From: Comamonadaceae bacterium
Lineage (GTDB): Bacteria > Pseudomonadota > Gammaproteobacteria > Burkholderiales > Burkholderiaceae_C
Assembly (NCBI GenBank): GCA_027486555.1
Contig: JAIXOX010000004.1
Location: 1-46,899 of the forward strand
Reading direction: 5' to 3'
DNA: 46,899 nt
The position numbers and the translations under genes are program-made. Shown piece by piece: positions 21,079 through 30,079 of this stretch (the first letter of the stretch is position 1; each line of letters starts with the position of its first letter). The notes beneath the pieces are model-generated. The model was given only the letters and a program-made list of their open reading frames with translations, was not told the DNA's origin and did not search any database.

Positions 21079-21122
21079 TGAAACGCCCTCTCCTGACGCC
21101 TGCGCACGACCCATCACACGCC

Positions 21123-21758
21123 ATGTCCGCCCTGTCTCTTGCCCCCCGCGCGCTATATGAAGAAGTTGCCGAACTGATGCGGCAGCGGATTTTTGCGCGC
21201 GAAATGGAGCCCGGCAGCTGGATTGACGAATTGCGCATCGCCGAGGCGCTGGGCATCAGCCGCACCCCGCTGCGCGAAGCCCTCAAAGTTTTGGCCGCCG
21301 AGGGCCTGGTGACCATGAAGGTGCGCCGGGGTGCCTATGTGACCGAAGTCAGCGACAAAGACCTGCGAGATGTCTACCACCTGCTGGCCTTGCTGGAATC
21401 AGACGCCGCCCGCATGGTGGCGCACAGCGCAAGCCTCGAACAGATGGCACAAATTTCCTCTCTGCACCAAGACTTGGAAGAGGCCGTGGGCGACCGCGAC
21501 CGTTTCTTCGAGATCAACGAAGCTTTTCACATGCTGCTGCTGGAATTGGCCGACAACCGCTGGCGCGACCAGATGGTGGCCGACCTGCGCAAGGTCATGA
21601 AACTCAACCGGCACAGTTCCTTGTTCAAAGAGGGGCGCATCGAGCAGTCCTTGACCGAGCACCGGGCGATTGTGCAGGCCCTGACCCAGCGCCAACCCGA
21701 GCAAGCGGCGCAATGCATGTCGGCGCACTTCATGAATGGCTTGCAAGCAGCGCAGTAA
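21123..21758 (+). CDS. GntR-family transcriptional regulator (FadR/FCD subgroup)
   Basis: This 211-residue regulator has a winged-helix domain at about 10-75 (ISRTPLREALKVLAAEGLV is the GntR recognition helix and wing) and an all-helical FCD effector domain at about 80-210. FCD proteins bind small carboxylic acids and often control adjacent catabolic operons. It is divergent from the mutase operon, so control of propionyl-CoA/methylmalonyl-CoA metabolism is the best inference. The ligand might be propionate, methylmalonate or 2-methylcitrate, but the sequence does not say which. No strong ribosome site is visible before ATG 21123. Confidence 0.9.
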   Translation: MSALSLAPRALYEEVAELMRQRIFAREMEPGSWIDELRIAEALGISRTPLREALKVLAAEGLVTMKVRRGAYVTEVSDKDLRDVYHLLALLESDAARMVAHSASLEQMAQISSLHQDLEEAVGDRDRFFEINEAFHMLLLELADNRWRDQMVADLRKVMKLNRHSSLFKEGRIEQSLTEHRAIVQALTQRQPEQAAQCMSAHFMNGLQAAQ

Positions 21759-21773
21759 AACTGCCCGCGAGGG

Positions 21774-22775
21774 TCAGTCGGTGACCACCGCACCCCTCGC
21801 CAGCGCTGCGCGCGCCAGCTGCCAGACTTCGCGCGGGGGCAAGGGCTTGAGTTTGTGGTCGCTCCAGACCTGTCGCCACAATCGCCCGCCGCGTTGTCCG
21901 TGGTACAAGCCCAGCATGTGCCGCGCGATCGCATACCAAGGGCAGCCATCTTCAACAAAGGCCCGTTCCATGTAGGTCACCATGGCCTCTTCCACCGCCT
22001 CGCGGCTGGGCACCTCGTGGTCATCGCCGTAAAACGCAGCGTCCCAACTGCCCAAAAGCCAAGGGTTGTAGTACGCCTCGCGCCCGACCATCACGCCGTC
22101 GGCCTGTTGCAAATGCAGAGCGATCTCGTCATTCGTCTTGATGCCACCGTTCACCGCAATCAATATCACCGGAAAATCTTTTTTAAGCTGATAAGCTAAT
22201 TCGTAACGCAATGGCGGTATCTCGCGGTTTTCTTTCGGCGACAAGCCGTCGAGCCAAGCATTGCGGGCGTGCACAATGAAGACCCGGCAACCGGCCTCGC
22301 TCACCGTGCCCACAAAGTCGCGCACAAAGTCGTAGCTCTCGATGCGGTCAATGCCAATGCGGTGCTTCACCGTCACCGGCACGTCCACCACATCCAGCAT
22401 GGCTTTCACACCATCGGCCACGGTGCGCGGCTCGTTCATCAGGCAAGCGCCAAACGCGCCGCGCTGCACACGGTCTGAGGGGCAACCGCAGTTGAGGTTG
22501 ATCTCGTCGTATCCCCACTCCTGGCCCAGTTTGGCGGCATGGGCCAGGTCGGCGGCATCACTGCCGCCCAGTTGCAGGGCAACGGGGTGTTCTTCGGCAT
22601 TGAAGCGCAAATGCCGCTGCACACTGCCGTGGCGCAGAGCACCGGTAGTGACCATCTCGGTGTAAAGCAAGGTGTGACGGGTCAGCAGACGATGGAAAAA
22701 CCGGCAGTGCCGGTCGGTCCAGTCCATCATGGGTGCCACAGAAAGAAGCCAGCGTTGGGGTTCAGGGAAATGCAT
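21774..22775 (-). CDS. dusA: tRNA-dihydrouridine(20/20a) synthase DusA
   Basis: This flavoenzyme reduces uridine 20/20a in the tRNA D-loop using NADPH. It has a TIM barrel opening with LSVAPMMDWTDRHCRFFHR, the FMN-site pattern and the catalytic Cys98 in NLNCGCPSDRVQRGAFGACL. The C-terminal helical tRNA-binding domain follows. The length of 333 and the MMDWTD signature favour DusA over DusB or DusC. It converges on the GntR gene with 15 bp between the stop codons. Confidence 0.95.
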   Translation of the reverse strand: MHFPEPQRWLLSVAPMMDWTDRHCRFFHRLLTRHTLLYTEMVTTGALRHGSVQRHLRFNAEEHPVALQLGGSDAADLAHAAKLGQEWGYDEINLNCGCPSDRVQRGAFGACLMNEPRTVADGVKAMLDVVDVPVTVKHRIGIDRIESYDFVRDFVGTVSEAGCRVFIVHARNAWLDGLSPKENREIPPLRYELAYQLKKDFPVILIAVNGGIKTNDEIALHLQQADGVMVGREAYYNPWLLGSWDAAFYGDDHEVPSREAVEEAMVTYMERAFVEDGCPWYAIARHMLGLYHGQRGGRLWRQVWSDHKLKPLPPREVWQLARAALARGAVVTD

Positions 22776-22889
22776 GGGGGCTGATTATCCTTGGCTTGTG
22801 CCGGACTTGACCCCGGCGCTGGGTGGTCGGCGTATAAAGACAGACATATTCAACCCCGACAATATGGGGACGAACCAGAAGGAGGCGAG

Positions 22890-23309
22890 ATGAGCAATGC
22901 AAGCATGTGGTGGGTGCTGACCGGCGTGCTGGTGGCACTGGAGTTGGTGACAGGTACTTTTTACCTGCTGATGTTGGGCCTGGGGTCAGTGGCAGCGGCC
23001 TTGGCAGCACTGGCAGGCTACGGCCTGAGCACACAGTTGGTGGCGGCGGCCGTCGTCGGCGGCTTGGGGGCTGTGCTGCTGGGCCAATGGCGCAAGCGCC
23101 AAACCACCACGTCGCAAGAAGCCCAAGACCAACACCTGGATTTAGGCGCCACCGTTCAGGTCGACGCGTGGGATGCCCAAGGCACCGCGCAAGTCAAACA
23201 CCGGGGCGCAGCTTGGACAGCCGTGCTGGCCCCAGGCCAGACCGCCACAACCGGCGTGTACCGCATTCAAGCCATGGCGGGCAACCGCTTGGTTCTCGTG
23301 AAAATCTGA
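22890..23309 (+). CDS. NfeD-like membrane protein
   Basis: This is a short NfeD-family protein of 139 residues. Hydrophobic segments lie at about 8-42 and 48-66, followed by a C-terminal OB-fold-like domain (about 80-139, LGATVQVDAWDAQGTAQVKHRG). Such proteins pair with SPFH/stomatin proteins in membrane microdomains; the exact job is unknown. The start at 22890 follows the very strong site AAGGAGG. The next gene encodes the SPFH partner 36 nt downstream, so the two form an operon. Confidence 0.9.
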   Translation: MSNASMWWVLTGVLVALELVTGTFYLLMLGLGSVAAALAALAGYGLSTQLVAAAVVGGLGAVLLGQWRKRQTTTSQEAQDQHLDLGATVQVDAWDAQGTAQVKHRGAAWTAVLAPGQTATTGVYRIQAMAGNRLVLVKI

Positions 23310-23345
23310 GCACAAGGCTCAAAACATTGAAAATGGAGAAAAGCC

Positions 23346-24263
23346 ATGGAAGTCGCCGCCGTACTCGTGATCATTGCGATCCTGTTCGTCATCAAAACCG
23401 TCAAGGTCGTGCCCCAACAAGAGGCATGGGTGGTCGAAAGGCTGGGTAAATTCCACGCCAGCCTGGCCCCGGGTCTGAACTTTGTGGTGCCCTTTGTCGA
23501 CAAAGTGATCCAGAAGCACAGCCTGAAAGAAATCCCGCTGGACGTGCCCAGCCAGATTTGCATCACGCGTGACAACACACAGCTGCAGGTGGACGGCATT
23601 TTGTACTTTCAAGTCACCGACCCCAAGCTGGCCAGTTACGGCTCGTCCAACTACATCGTGGCGGTGACGCAACTGGCCCAAACCAGCTTGCGCAGCGTGA
23701 TCGGCAAGCTGGAGCTGGACAAAACCTTCGAAGAGCGCGACATCATCAACGCCCAAGTGGTCCACGCGATCGACGAAGCGGCGCTCAACTGGGGGGTGAA
23801 GGTGCTGCGCTACGAGATCAAGGACCTGACACCGCCCAAAGAAATTTTGCTGGCCATGCAGTCACAAATCACGGCCGAGCGTGAAAAGCGTGCTCTGATC
23901 GCTGCATCCGAAGGCCGTCGTCAGGAACAAATCAACATCGCCACCGGCGAGCGCGAGGCCTTCATCGCCCGTTCTGAAGGCGAAAAGCAAGCCGCCATCA
24001 ACAAGGCCCAAGGCGATGCTGCGGCCATCACCGAAATGGCCAACGCTACGGCGCAGGCGATTGAGCGGATTGCCACCGCCATCCGCCAGCCTGGTGGAGA
24101 AATGGCAGTGCAACTGAAAGTGGCCGAGCAAGCCGTGCAGGCTTACAGCAAAGTGGCGCAAGACGCCAAGACCACCCTGATCGTACCGGGCAACATGACC
24201 GAGGTGTCGGGCCTGATCGCCTCGGCCATGCAGATGGTGAGCACGGGCAAACAAGCGGGCTGA
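23346..24263 (+). CDS. SPFH/stomatin-like membrane protein (QmcA type)
   Basis: This 305-residue protein has one N-terminal membrane anchor (about 2-20), then the SPFH/Band 7 domain (VPQQEAWVVERLGKFHASLAPGLN through the KDLTPPKEI region), and a long Ala/Glu/Lys-rich coiled-coil (about 170-245) with SEGEKQAAINKAQGDA. It is expected to oligomerise into rings at the inner membrane and to modulate proteases or membrane proteins. It follows nfeD and is closed by a strong terminator. The gene could be named qmcA by similarity, but I leave the symbol empty. Confidence 0.92.
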   Translation: MEVAAVLVIIAILFVIKTVKVVPQQEAWVVERLGKFHASLAPGLNFVVPFVDKVIQKHSLKEIPLDVPSQICITRDNTQLQVDGILYFQVTDPKLASYGSSNYIVAVTQLAQTSLRSVIGKLELDKTFEERDIINAQVVHAIDEAALNWGVKVLRYEIKDLTPPKEILLAMQSQITAEREKRALIAASEGRRQEQINIATGEREAFIARSEGEKQAAINKAQGDAAAITEMANATAQAIERIATAIRQPGGEMAVQLKVAEQAVQAYSKVAQDAKTTLIVPGNMTEVSGLIASAMQMVSTGKQAG

Positions 24264-24280
24264 AGCTAAGCTGTAGACGC

Positions 24281-24308
24281 AAAAAAACCCGCCAAGGCGG
24301 GTTTTTTT
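24281..24308. terminator. Bidirectional rho-independent terminator
   Basis: AAAAAAACCCGCC pairs with GGCGGGTTTTTTT around a short AA loop, with A- and T-runs on both sides. It ends the nfeD-SPFH operon on the plus strand and could also end the leftward pha operon about 65 nt after phaB. Confidence 0.93.
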
Positions 24309-24372
24309 GTGGACCGAGCTGCACCGGGTTTGACCCCATTTGGCTTTGCCAAGCTGGGGAAAACCAAGGGCA

Positions 24373-25110
24373 TCAGCCCATGTGCAAACCGCCATTGACG
24401 GCAAAGTCAGCACCGGTGGTGTAACTGCCGTCTTCACTGGCCATCCAGGCAATGATGGAAGCGATTTCGCTCGGCTTGCCCAAGCGCTTGACGGGCACGG
24501 TGGCCACGATCTTTTCCAGCACATCAGGACGAATGGCGTTGACCATGTCGGTGCCGATGTAGCCAGGCGACACCGTGTTCACGGTCACACCTTTGGTGGC
24601 CAGCTCTTGCGCCAAGGCCATCGAAAAACCGTGCATACCGGCCTTGGCAGCCGAGTAGTTGGTTTGACCGGCTTGGCCTTTTTCACCGTTGACCGAGCTG
24701 ATGTTGATGATGCGGCCCCAGCCTTTTTCGACCATGTCGGCGACCACTTGCTTGGTCACGTTGAACATGGAGTCCAAGTTGGTGTTCATCACAGCTTGCC
24801 AATCTTCGCGGGTCATCTTCAGGAACATGCGGTCCTTGGTGATGCCGGCGTTGTTGACCAAGACGTCAATGGGACCATGCTCGGCTTTGGCCTTGGTGAA
24901 GGCTTCCACAGTGGAGTCCCAGTCGCCCACATTGCCGACCGATGCGTAGAAGGTGAAGCCCAGGGCTTTTTGTTCGTCCAGCCATTTGGTGAAGTCACGG
25001 GTCGGGCCGCAACCGGCGATGACCTTGAAGCCCTCTTGATGCAGGCGCTGGCAGATCGCGGTTCCGATGCCGCCCATGCCACCTGTGACGTACGCTACTT
25101 TTTGACTCAT
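24373..25110 (-). CDS. phaB: Acetoacetyl-CoA reductase (NADPH)
   Basis: This short-chain dehydrogenase reduces acetoacetyl-CoA to (R)-3-hydroxybutyryl-CoA for polyester synthesis. It has 245 residues. The cofactor loop is TGGMGGIG at 9-16, followed by NNAG at 86-89, catalytic Ser138/139, Tyr152 and Lys156. The sequence is very PhaB-like (YVTGGMGGIGT, GQTNYSAAKAG). It is the last gene of phaC-phaA-phaB and is separated from phaA by 120 bp that carry a terminator-like stem. Confidence 0.95.
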   Translation of the reverse strand: MSQKVAYVTGGMGGIGTAICQRLHQEGFKVIAGCGPTRDFTKWLDEQKALGFTFYASVGNVGDWDSTVEAFTKAKAEHGPIDVLVNNAGITKDRMFLKMTREDWQAVMNTNLDSMFNVTKQVVADMVEKGWGRIINISSVNGEKGQAGQTNYSAAKAGMHGFSMALAQELATKGVTVNTVSPGYIGTDMVNAIRPDVLEKIVATVPVKRLGKPSEIASIIAWMASEDGSYTTGADFAVNGGLHMG

Positions 25111-25145
25111 GGTTGTCTCCTTGTTATGAGTGTGTTGAGATCGTG

Positions 25146-25230
25146 AAAAACCACCCCAACCCGCTTGATCGGCTGCCCTTATACAACTGGACAGTGCGCC
25201 GACACGCGCTGCTGGAGCGGCGGGGTTGGG
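25146..25230 (-). terminator. Terminator-like long stem between phaA and phaB
   Basis: On the minus-strand transcript CCCAACCC (25230-25223) pairs with GGGTTGGG (25162-25155), extended by a GC:GC step with a bulged C. A large loop of about 54 nt sits inside, and GTGGTTTTT follows. The 5' arm starts directly at the phaA stop codon. It may partly terminate or stabilise the message so that phaA and phaB are expressed unequally, or it may mark the end of a phaCA transcript. Confidence 0.45.
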
Positions 25231-26412
25231 TTAAACGCGCTCGATGGCCAGGGACACGCCCATGCCGCCACCGATACACAAAGCGGCCAGACCTTTTTGG
25301 GCTTGGGTGCGCTGCATTTCGTGCAACAAAGTCACCAAGATGCGGCAGCCAGACGCGCCGATGGGGTGACCAATGGCGATGGCACCGCCGTTGACGTTGA
25401 CCTTGGCCGGATCGATGTCCAGGGCCTGGTTGACGGCGCAAGCTTGCGCGGCAAAGGCTTCGTTCAGCTCGAACAAGTCCACGTCTTGTGCTTTCCAACC
25501 GGCCCGGGCCAGGGCTTTTTGGGAGGCCGGCACAGGGCCCATGCCCATGGTGGCCGGGTCCAGGCCACTGGTGCCAAAAGCGACAATGCGGGCCAGGGGC
25601 TTGAGACCCAATGCAGCCGCTTTCTTGGCGCTCATGACCATCACCGCGGCTGCGCCGTCGTTGATGCCCGAAGCGTTGCCAGCGGTCACGCTGCCGGCCT
25701 TGTCAAACGCGGGGCGCAGACCGGCCAGCACTTCCTCACTGGTTTTCTTGTTGATGAATTCGTCGCTGTTGAACACCAGGGCATCACCCTTGCGCTGGGG
25801 AATCAACACGTCGACGATTTCGTCCTTGAACTTGCCAGCTTCTTGCGCGGCAGCAGCTTTGCGCTGGCTGCCTGCAGCCAAGGCGTCTTGCATCTCGCGG
25901 GTGATGCCGTGGGCCTTGGCCACGTTTTCGGCGGTGATGCCCATGTGGTACTGGTTGTAAACGTCCCACAGGCCGTCCACGATCATGGTGTCGGTCATTT
26001 TCCAGTCGCCCATGCGCTGACCGTCGCGGCTGCCGTTCAGCACATGCGGGCTGGCGCTCATGTTTTCCTGGCCACCGGCGATGACGATTTCGCTGTCGCC
26101 CCAGGCCACAGCTTGCGCGGCCAGCATCACGGCCTTGAGGCCCGAGCCGCACACGGCGTTGATGGTCAGGGCCGGGGTTTCCTTGGCCACACCGGCTTTC
26201 ATCATGGCTTGGCGGGCGGGGTTTTGGCCCACGCCTGCGGCCAGCACCTGGCCCATGATCACTTCACCAATAGCGTCCACAGGCAAGCCGCTGCGCTCAA
26301 GCAGGCCCTTGATGACGATGCTGCCCAGCTCGGTGGCGGGGGTCTTGGCGAGTGAGCCGCCAAATTTGCCCACGGCGGTGCGTGCAGCTGCAACGATGAC
26401 GATGTCTTCCAT
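25231..26412 (-). CDS. phaA: Acetyl-CoA acetyltransferase (beta-ketothiolase)
   Basis: This enzyme condenses two acetyl-CoA to acetoacetyl-CoA, the first step to PHB. It has 393 residues from ATG 26412 (MEDIVIVAAART), with nucleophile Cys88 (NAVCGSG), His349 (GHPIGASG) and Cys379 (CIGGGMG), the same positions as in characterised PhaA. An in-frame TTG four codons upstream lies on the GGAG ribosome site, so I reject it. It begins 24 nt after phaC. Propionyl-CoA from the nearby pathway could in principle also enter through such thiolases. Confidence 0.96.
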   Translation of the reverse strand: MEDIVIVAAARTAVGKFGGSLAKTPATELGSIVIKGLLERSGLPVDAIGEVIMGQVLAAGVGQNPARQAMMKAGVAKETPALTINAVCGSGLKAVMLAAQAVAWGDSEIVIAGGQENMSASPHVLNGSRDGQRMGDWKMTDTMIVDGLWDVYNQYHMGITAENVAKAHGITREMQDALAAGSQRKAAAAQEAGKFKDEIVDVLIPQRKGDALVFNSDEFINKKTSEEVLAGLRPAFDKAGSVTAGNASGINDGAAAVMVMSAKKAAALGLKPLARIVAFGTSGLDPATMGMGPVPASQKALARAGWKAQDVDLFELNEAFAAQACAVNQALDIDPAKVNVNGGAIAIGHPIGASGCRILVTLLHEMQRTQAQKGLAALCIGGGMGVSLAIERV

Positions 26413-26436
26413 TTTTGTCTCCAATAAAAAATCTGA

Positions 26437-28155
26437 TCAGGCCTTGGCCTTGACGTAGCGACCCGGAGCCGCCTCGATGGCTTTGAATTTGCTGGCTTTG
26501 CCATAGGTTTTGGGCGCTGCAATTTGCTTGCCTGCATGGCCTTTGAGCCAATCCGACCAGTCGGTCCACCAACTGCCGGGCACCTCCTTGGCGCTGGCGA
26601 TCCAGTCGTTCACATCGGCCGGGAATTGGGTGCCATCGCTCAACCAGTGGCTGCGCTTTTTGGCCGCTGGCGGGTTGATCACACCTGCAATGTGCCCCGA
26701 AGCGCCCATGACAAAACGCTTATTGCCCGGCAGCACCTGCGTGCTGGCGTAAGCCCCGCCAATGGGCACGATGTGGTCTTCGCGTGAGCCGTAGATGTAG
26801 ACCGGTATGTTCACCTTGCCCAGGTCAATGGCTTCGCCACACACCTTGACTTTGCCGGGTTGGACCAGGTTGTTTTCAAGGTAGGTGTTGCGCAGGTACC
26901 AAGCGTAAAACGGGCCCGGCAAATTGGTCGAATCACTGTTCCAGTAGAGCAAGTCGAACGGCGGTGGTGTCTCACCCTTGAGGTAGTTGCCCACCACATA
27001 GTTCCAGACCAGGTCGTTGGGGCGCAAAAAGCTGAAGGTGGAGGCCAGGTCCTGACCTTTGAGCAAACCGCCCTGGCCCATTTGCTGCTCACGAAATTTG
27101 ACGAAGTTCTCGTCAATGAACACATCCAGAATGCCGGTGTCGGTGAAGTTGATCAGCGTGGTGAGGAAGGTGGCGCTGGCCACCGGCTTTTCGCCACGCG
27201 CAGCCAGCACGGCCAGCGCGCTGGACAAAATGGTGCCGCCCACGCAAAAGCCCAGCGCGTTGATTTGGGGTGCGCCTGTGATGGCCTGCACTGTGTGGAT
27301 GGCTTCGATCGCAGCGTGCTCGATGTAGTCGTCCCAAGTCTTTTGCGCCATCGACTCGTCTGGGTTGCGCCAGCTAACCACAAAAGTGCGGTGGCCTTGG
27401 CTCACGGCATAACGAATCAGCGAGTTTTCAGGCTGCAGGTCGAGGATGTAGAACTTGTTGATGCACGGGGGCACCAGCAAAAACGGCTTTTCATAGACCT
27501 TGGCGGTGAGCGGCTTGTATTCGATGAGCTGGAAAAATTCGTTCTCAAAAACCACAGCACCTTCGGTGGTGGCGACGTTTTTGCCCACTTCAAACAGGCT
27601 TTCGTCGGTCATCGAGACGTGGCCTTGCTGCATGTCGTGCATCAAATTCTGGACACCTTTGGCGATGCTTTCGCCCTTGGTCTCAACCGCCTTTTTTTGA
27701 GCTTCGGCATTAAAAGCCAAAAAGTTGCTGGGCGATGCCGCTGCCACCCACTGCTCGATGGCAAAGCGGATGCGTGTGCGTGTTTTGACATCGGCGTCCA
27801 CCGCGTCGGCCAAGCCCATCAGTGTGCGTGCGTTGAGCAAATACGTGGCCGCATTGAACGCTGCAACGGGATTGGCCGCCCATGCGTCGCCCGAAAAACG
27901 ACGGTCTTTGACTTGCAAGCTGTTGCTCAGACTTTGATTCCACAGCTCAGAGGCGTCTTTGAAGTACTGTCCCTGTAGGGCTTGAAGCTTCTCAGGTGAA
28001 AATTGAAGTGCAGGCGTTTGGGCTTCGGGCGCTGGTTTCAAGCCACCCAAGTCGATGGTCTGAAAATGCTGCATGGCCTGAGCCCAACTTTGGGTCAGTT
28101 TTTGCTGAAAATCCTGGTTCATCTGGGTCCAGTATTCCGGATTGGATGCACTCAT
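26437..28155 (-). CDS. phaC: Class I polyhydroxyalkanoate synthase
   Basis: This enzyme polymerises (R)-3-hydroxyacyl-CoA on the granule surface. Its 572 residues contain the variable N-terminal domain (about 1-200) and an alpha/beta-hydrolase-like catalytic domain. The lipase-box-like GFCVGG has nucleophile Cys304, and Asp460 (YGSREDHIVP) and His488 (GASGHIAGV) complete the triad. The length and single-subunit form indicate class I, using short-chain monomers. It is the first gene of phaC-phaA-phaB and is preceded by GGAG eight nt from the ATG. The divergent gap 28156-28248 should hold its promoter. Confidence 0.97.
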   Translation of the reverse strand: MSASNPEYWTQMNQDFQQKLTQSWAQAMQHFQTIDLGGLKPAPEAQTPALQFSPEKLQALQGQYFKDASELWNQSLSNSLQVKDRRFSGDAWAANPVAAFNAATYLLNARTLMGLADAVDADVKTRTRIRFAIEQWVAAASPSNFLAFNAEAQKKAVETKGESIAKGVQNLMHDMQQGHVSMTDESLFEVGKNVATTEGAVVFENEFFQLIEYKPLTAKVYEKPFLLVPPCINKFYILDLQPENSLIRYAVSQGHRTFVVSWRNPDESMAQKTWDDYIEHAAIEAIHTVQAITGAPQINALGFCVGGTILSSALAVLAARGEKPVASATFLTTLINFTDTGILDVFIDENFVKFREQQMGQGGLLKGQDLASTFSFLRPNDLVWNYVVGNYLKGETPPPFDLLYWNSDSTNLPGPFYAWYLRNTYLENNLVQPGKVKVCGEAIDLGKVNIPVYIYGSREDHIVPIGGAYASTQVLPGNKRFVMGASGHIAGVINPPAAKKRSHWLSDGTQFPADVNDWIASAKEVPGSWWTDWSDWLKGHAGKQIAAPKTYGKASKFKAIEAAPGRYVKAKA

Positions 28156-28248
28156 GTGTTGTCTCCTGATTTAATCGTTTTTATCGAATGGCTCAGGTAC
28201 AGTATCTTTCAGATTGTTGTCACCCAAATTACAAGGCACAAAATATTT

Positions 28249-28557
28249 ATGTATTTGATCGTTATTGCATGGTTCTATGTCACCTTGCTGATGGCTTTGG
28301 CTGAAGCTTTTAGTTCACAAGGAACGGTTTTGGGTGCCATCATCACGTTCTTGTTCTACGGCGTGGTGCCCATGTCGTTGGTGATTTACCTGTTTGGCAG
28401 CCCACTTCGAAGAAAAGCAAAGCTCAAAGCCGAACAAAGCAGGCTCACGAACGAGCCTCAAAGTGGCGACTCAGCGCTCCAGCCAAATACAAGCGGCCAT
28501 GCGCCCGCTTTGGCCGAGCAAACGGCTGTCACGCCGGTGAGAAAAGAACCTGTCTGA
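28249..28557 (+). CDS. Small conserved membrane protein of unknown function
   Basis: I do not recognise a named family. From ATG 28249 the protein has 102 residues: two hydrophobic segments (about 2-18 and 26-50, including AIITFLFYGVVPMSLVIYLF), then a basic stretch (LRRKAKLKAE) and a polar tail. The open frame runs upstream antisense to phaC, but the membrane-protein start is at 28249. It is divergent from phaC with a 93-bp gap. Its last 87 nt overlap the 3' end of the convergent pgeF gene. Confidence 0.7.
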   Translation: MYLIVIAWFYVTLLMALAEAFSSQGTVLGAIITFLFYGVVPMSLVIYLFGSPLRRKAKLKAEQSRLTNEPQSGDSALQPNTSGHAPALAEQTAVTPVRKEPV

Positions 28558-29256
28558 ATGGATTGAAGTACACCAAGCAGACTGACTGTCGTTGCCGTAA
28601 ATCTGCCGAATGCCCAAGTGCTGCAGGCGCTGGCGGGCTAAGCCGGCCAAATCGGCCATGTACTTCCCATTGGGCAGGGGCTCAAAATAAAGACCGACCT
28701 CCAAAGCCCCGTCTTCAAATTCGGATCGAACTTCTTGGCCCACCTCAAACGCTTGGGGTCCAATGCATGGGCCGAGCCAGGCCATCAACTCGCCACATTG
28801 GCCATCAACGGGCAATTCGGTCAAAAGCGATTCCAGCACGCCCTGCCCCTTGACGCCCGCCAGACCACGCCAACCGGCATGGGCTGCACCCACCCATTGG
28901 CCTGAGGCATCACACAAGAGCACAGGTAAACAATCGGCCACCATGATGGTGCAGGCCACTTCCGGGCAAGAGGTCCAACAGGCATCGGCTTGCAGTGTGT
29001 GGACCGTGTTTGTCCTCAGTTGCTCTACCCGTGTTCCGTGGACTTGGTCCATAAAAACATGGGTTTTCCCTGTCTGACTGGCAAGTCGCTCACGGTTGAG
29101 CTGAACATGCTCCGGCGTATCACCCACATGGGTGCCCAGATTCATGCTGTTCCATGGCGAACTTGAAACACCTCCCTGACGGGTGGTCATGATGGCGCGA
29201 ACCCCCAAGGGTGCAGGCCACTCGGGTTGAATCCATGAAGAAGCAAAAGCATGCAT
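28471..29256 (-). CDS. pgeF: Peptidoglycan editing factor PgeF (YfiH/laccase-domain)
   Basis: This is a member of the multicopper-like YfiH family; E. coli YfiH removes L-Ser-containing muropeptide precursors. With the start at ATG 29256 it has 261 residues. The metal/active-site pattern DQVHGTRV, ADCLPVL with Cys, and GAAHAGWRGLA (His) is present. The frame also opens at 29337, but that would overlap the divergent aat start. The 3' end overlaps the convergent small membrane gene by 87 nt. Confidence 0.9.
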   Translation of the reverse strand: MHAFASSWIQPEWPAPLGVRAIMTTRQGGVSSSPWNSMNLGTHVGDTPEHVQLNRERLASQTGKTHVFMDQVHGTRVEQLRTNTVHTLQADACWTSCPEVACTIMVADCLPVLLCDASGQWVGAAHAGWRGLAGVKGQGVLESLLTELPVDGQCGELMAWLGPCIGPQAFEVGQEVRSEFEDGALEVGLYFEPLPNGKYMADLAGLARQRLQHLGIRQIYGNDSQSAWCTSIHSDRFFSHRRDSRLLGQSGRMAACIWLER

Positions 29257-29311
29257 TGCAAAATCATAGCGCGCCCTGCCGGGCGCTGGCCTTTTATTGT
29301 GTAATGAATAG

Positions 29312-30079
29312 ATGTCGCTTGAAACCACATCGCCCATCTTGGCTTGGATACAACCTGGCGAGCCACTGCCTTGCGTTTCGCAGGCTTGGGGGCCTGAGTC
29401 ACCTGCTCCAGGGCTTTTGGCCGCGAGCAGCGATTTGAATGCTCAACGTTTGATCGAAAGTTATTCAAACGGCATATTCCCGTGGTTCAGCGAAGGACAG
29501 CCAGTGTTGTGGTGGAGCCCTGACCCCCGCATGGTGCTTCAACCACAACATTTTCGCTTTCACCGCTCCCTGCGCCAGCGACTCAAACAGCACCTGAAAT
29601 CAGCTCGTTTTGAATTGTGTTTTGACCGCGACTTTGCAGGTGTGATCCACCACTGCTCCAACGCTGTTCGCCCGGGCCAAAAAGGCACCTGGATTTTGCC
29701 CTCCATGGTGAGCGCTTACAAAGAACTGCACCAACTGGGCTTGGCACACAGTGCAGAGGTTTGGCTGGATGGAACCTTGGTGGCCGGTTTGTATTTTGTG
29801 GCGCTGGGCCAAGCCGTGTTTGGCGAGTCCATGTTCACCCACATGGACGATGGCTCAAAAATGGCTTTGGCTCTCTTGGTCAGCGTCGCCTTGGAGCACG
29901 GCATTTTGGCCATCGATTGCCAACAAAACACCCGGCACTTGGCCTCTCTGGGCGCATGTGAAATGTCGCGGGACACATTCATGACAGGCGTCAAGCAGGC
30001 GATCCATCGACCCGGCATTGATTGGACACAGCAATCCTTATACTGGAACGCATTGACGGCATTGGATAACCCTAAGTGA
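29312..30079 (+). CDS. aat: Leucyl/phenylalanyl-tRNA-protein transferase
   Basis: This enzyme adds Leu or Phe from aminoacyl-tRNA to proteins with N-terminal Arg or Lys, making them ClpS-ClpAP substrates (N-degron pathway). It has 255 residues, with family signatures [17 protein letters not shown] and [17 protein letters not shown]. The gene overlaps bpt by four bases (GTGA), so both N-degron transferases are translationally coupled. Confidence 0.96.
   Translation: MSLETTSPILAWIQPGEPLPCVSQAWGPESPAPGLLAASSDLNAQRLIESYSNGIFPWFSEGQPVLWWSPDPRMVLQPQHFRFHRSLRQRLKQHLKSARFELCFDRDFAGVIHHCSNAVRPGQKGTWILPSMVSAYKELHQLGLAHSAEVWLDGTLVAGLYFVALGQAVFGESMFTHMDDGSKMALALLVSVALEHGILAIDCQQNTRHLASLGACEMSRDTFMTGVKQAIHRPGIDWTQQSLYWNALTALDNPK

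Noticed and set aside
26860..27978. 372-codon plus-strand open frame over phaC
   Set aside because: Shadow of phaC; no domain or start context.
28003..28248. Upstream extension of the small membrane gene into phaC
   Set aside because: The membrane-protein pattern begins at ATG 28249; the extension is antisense to the phaC N-terminus.
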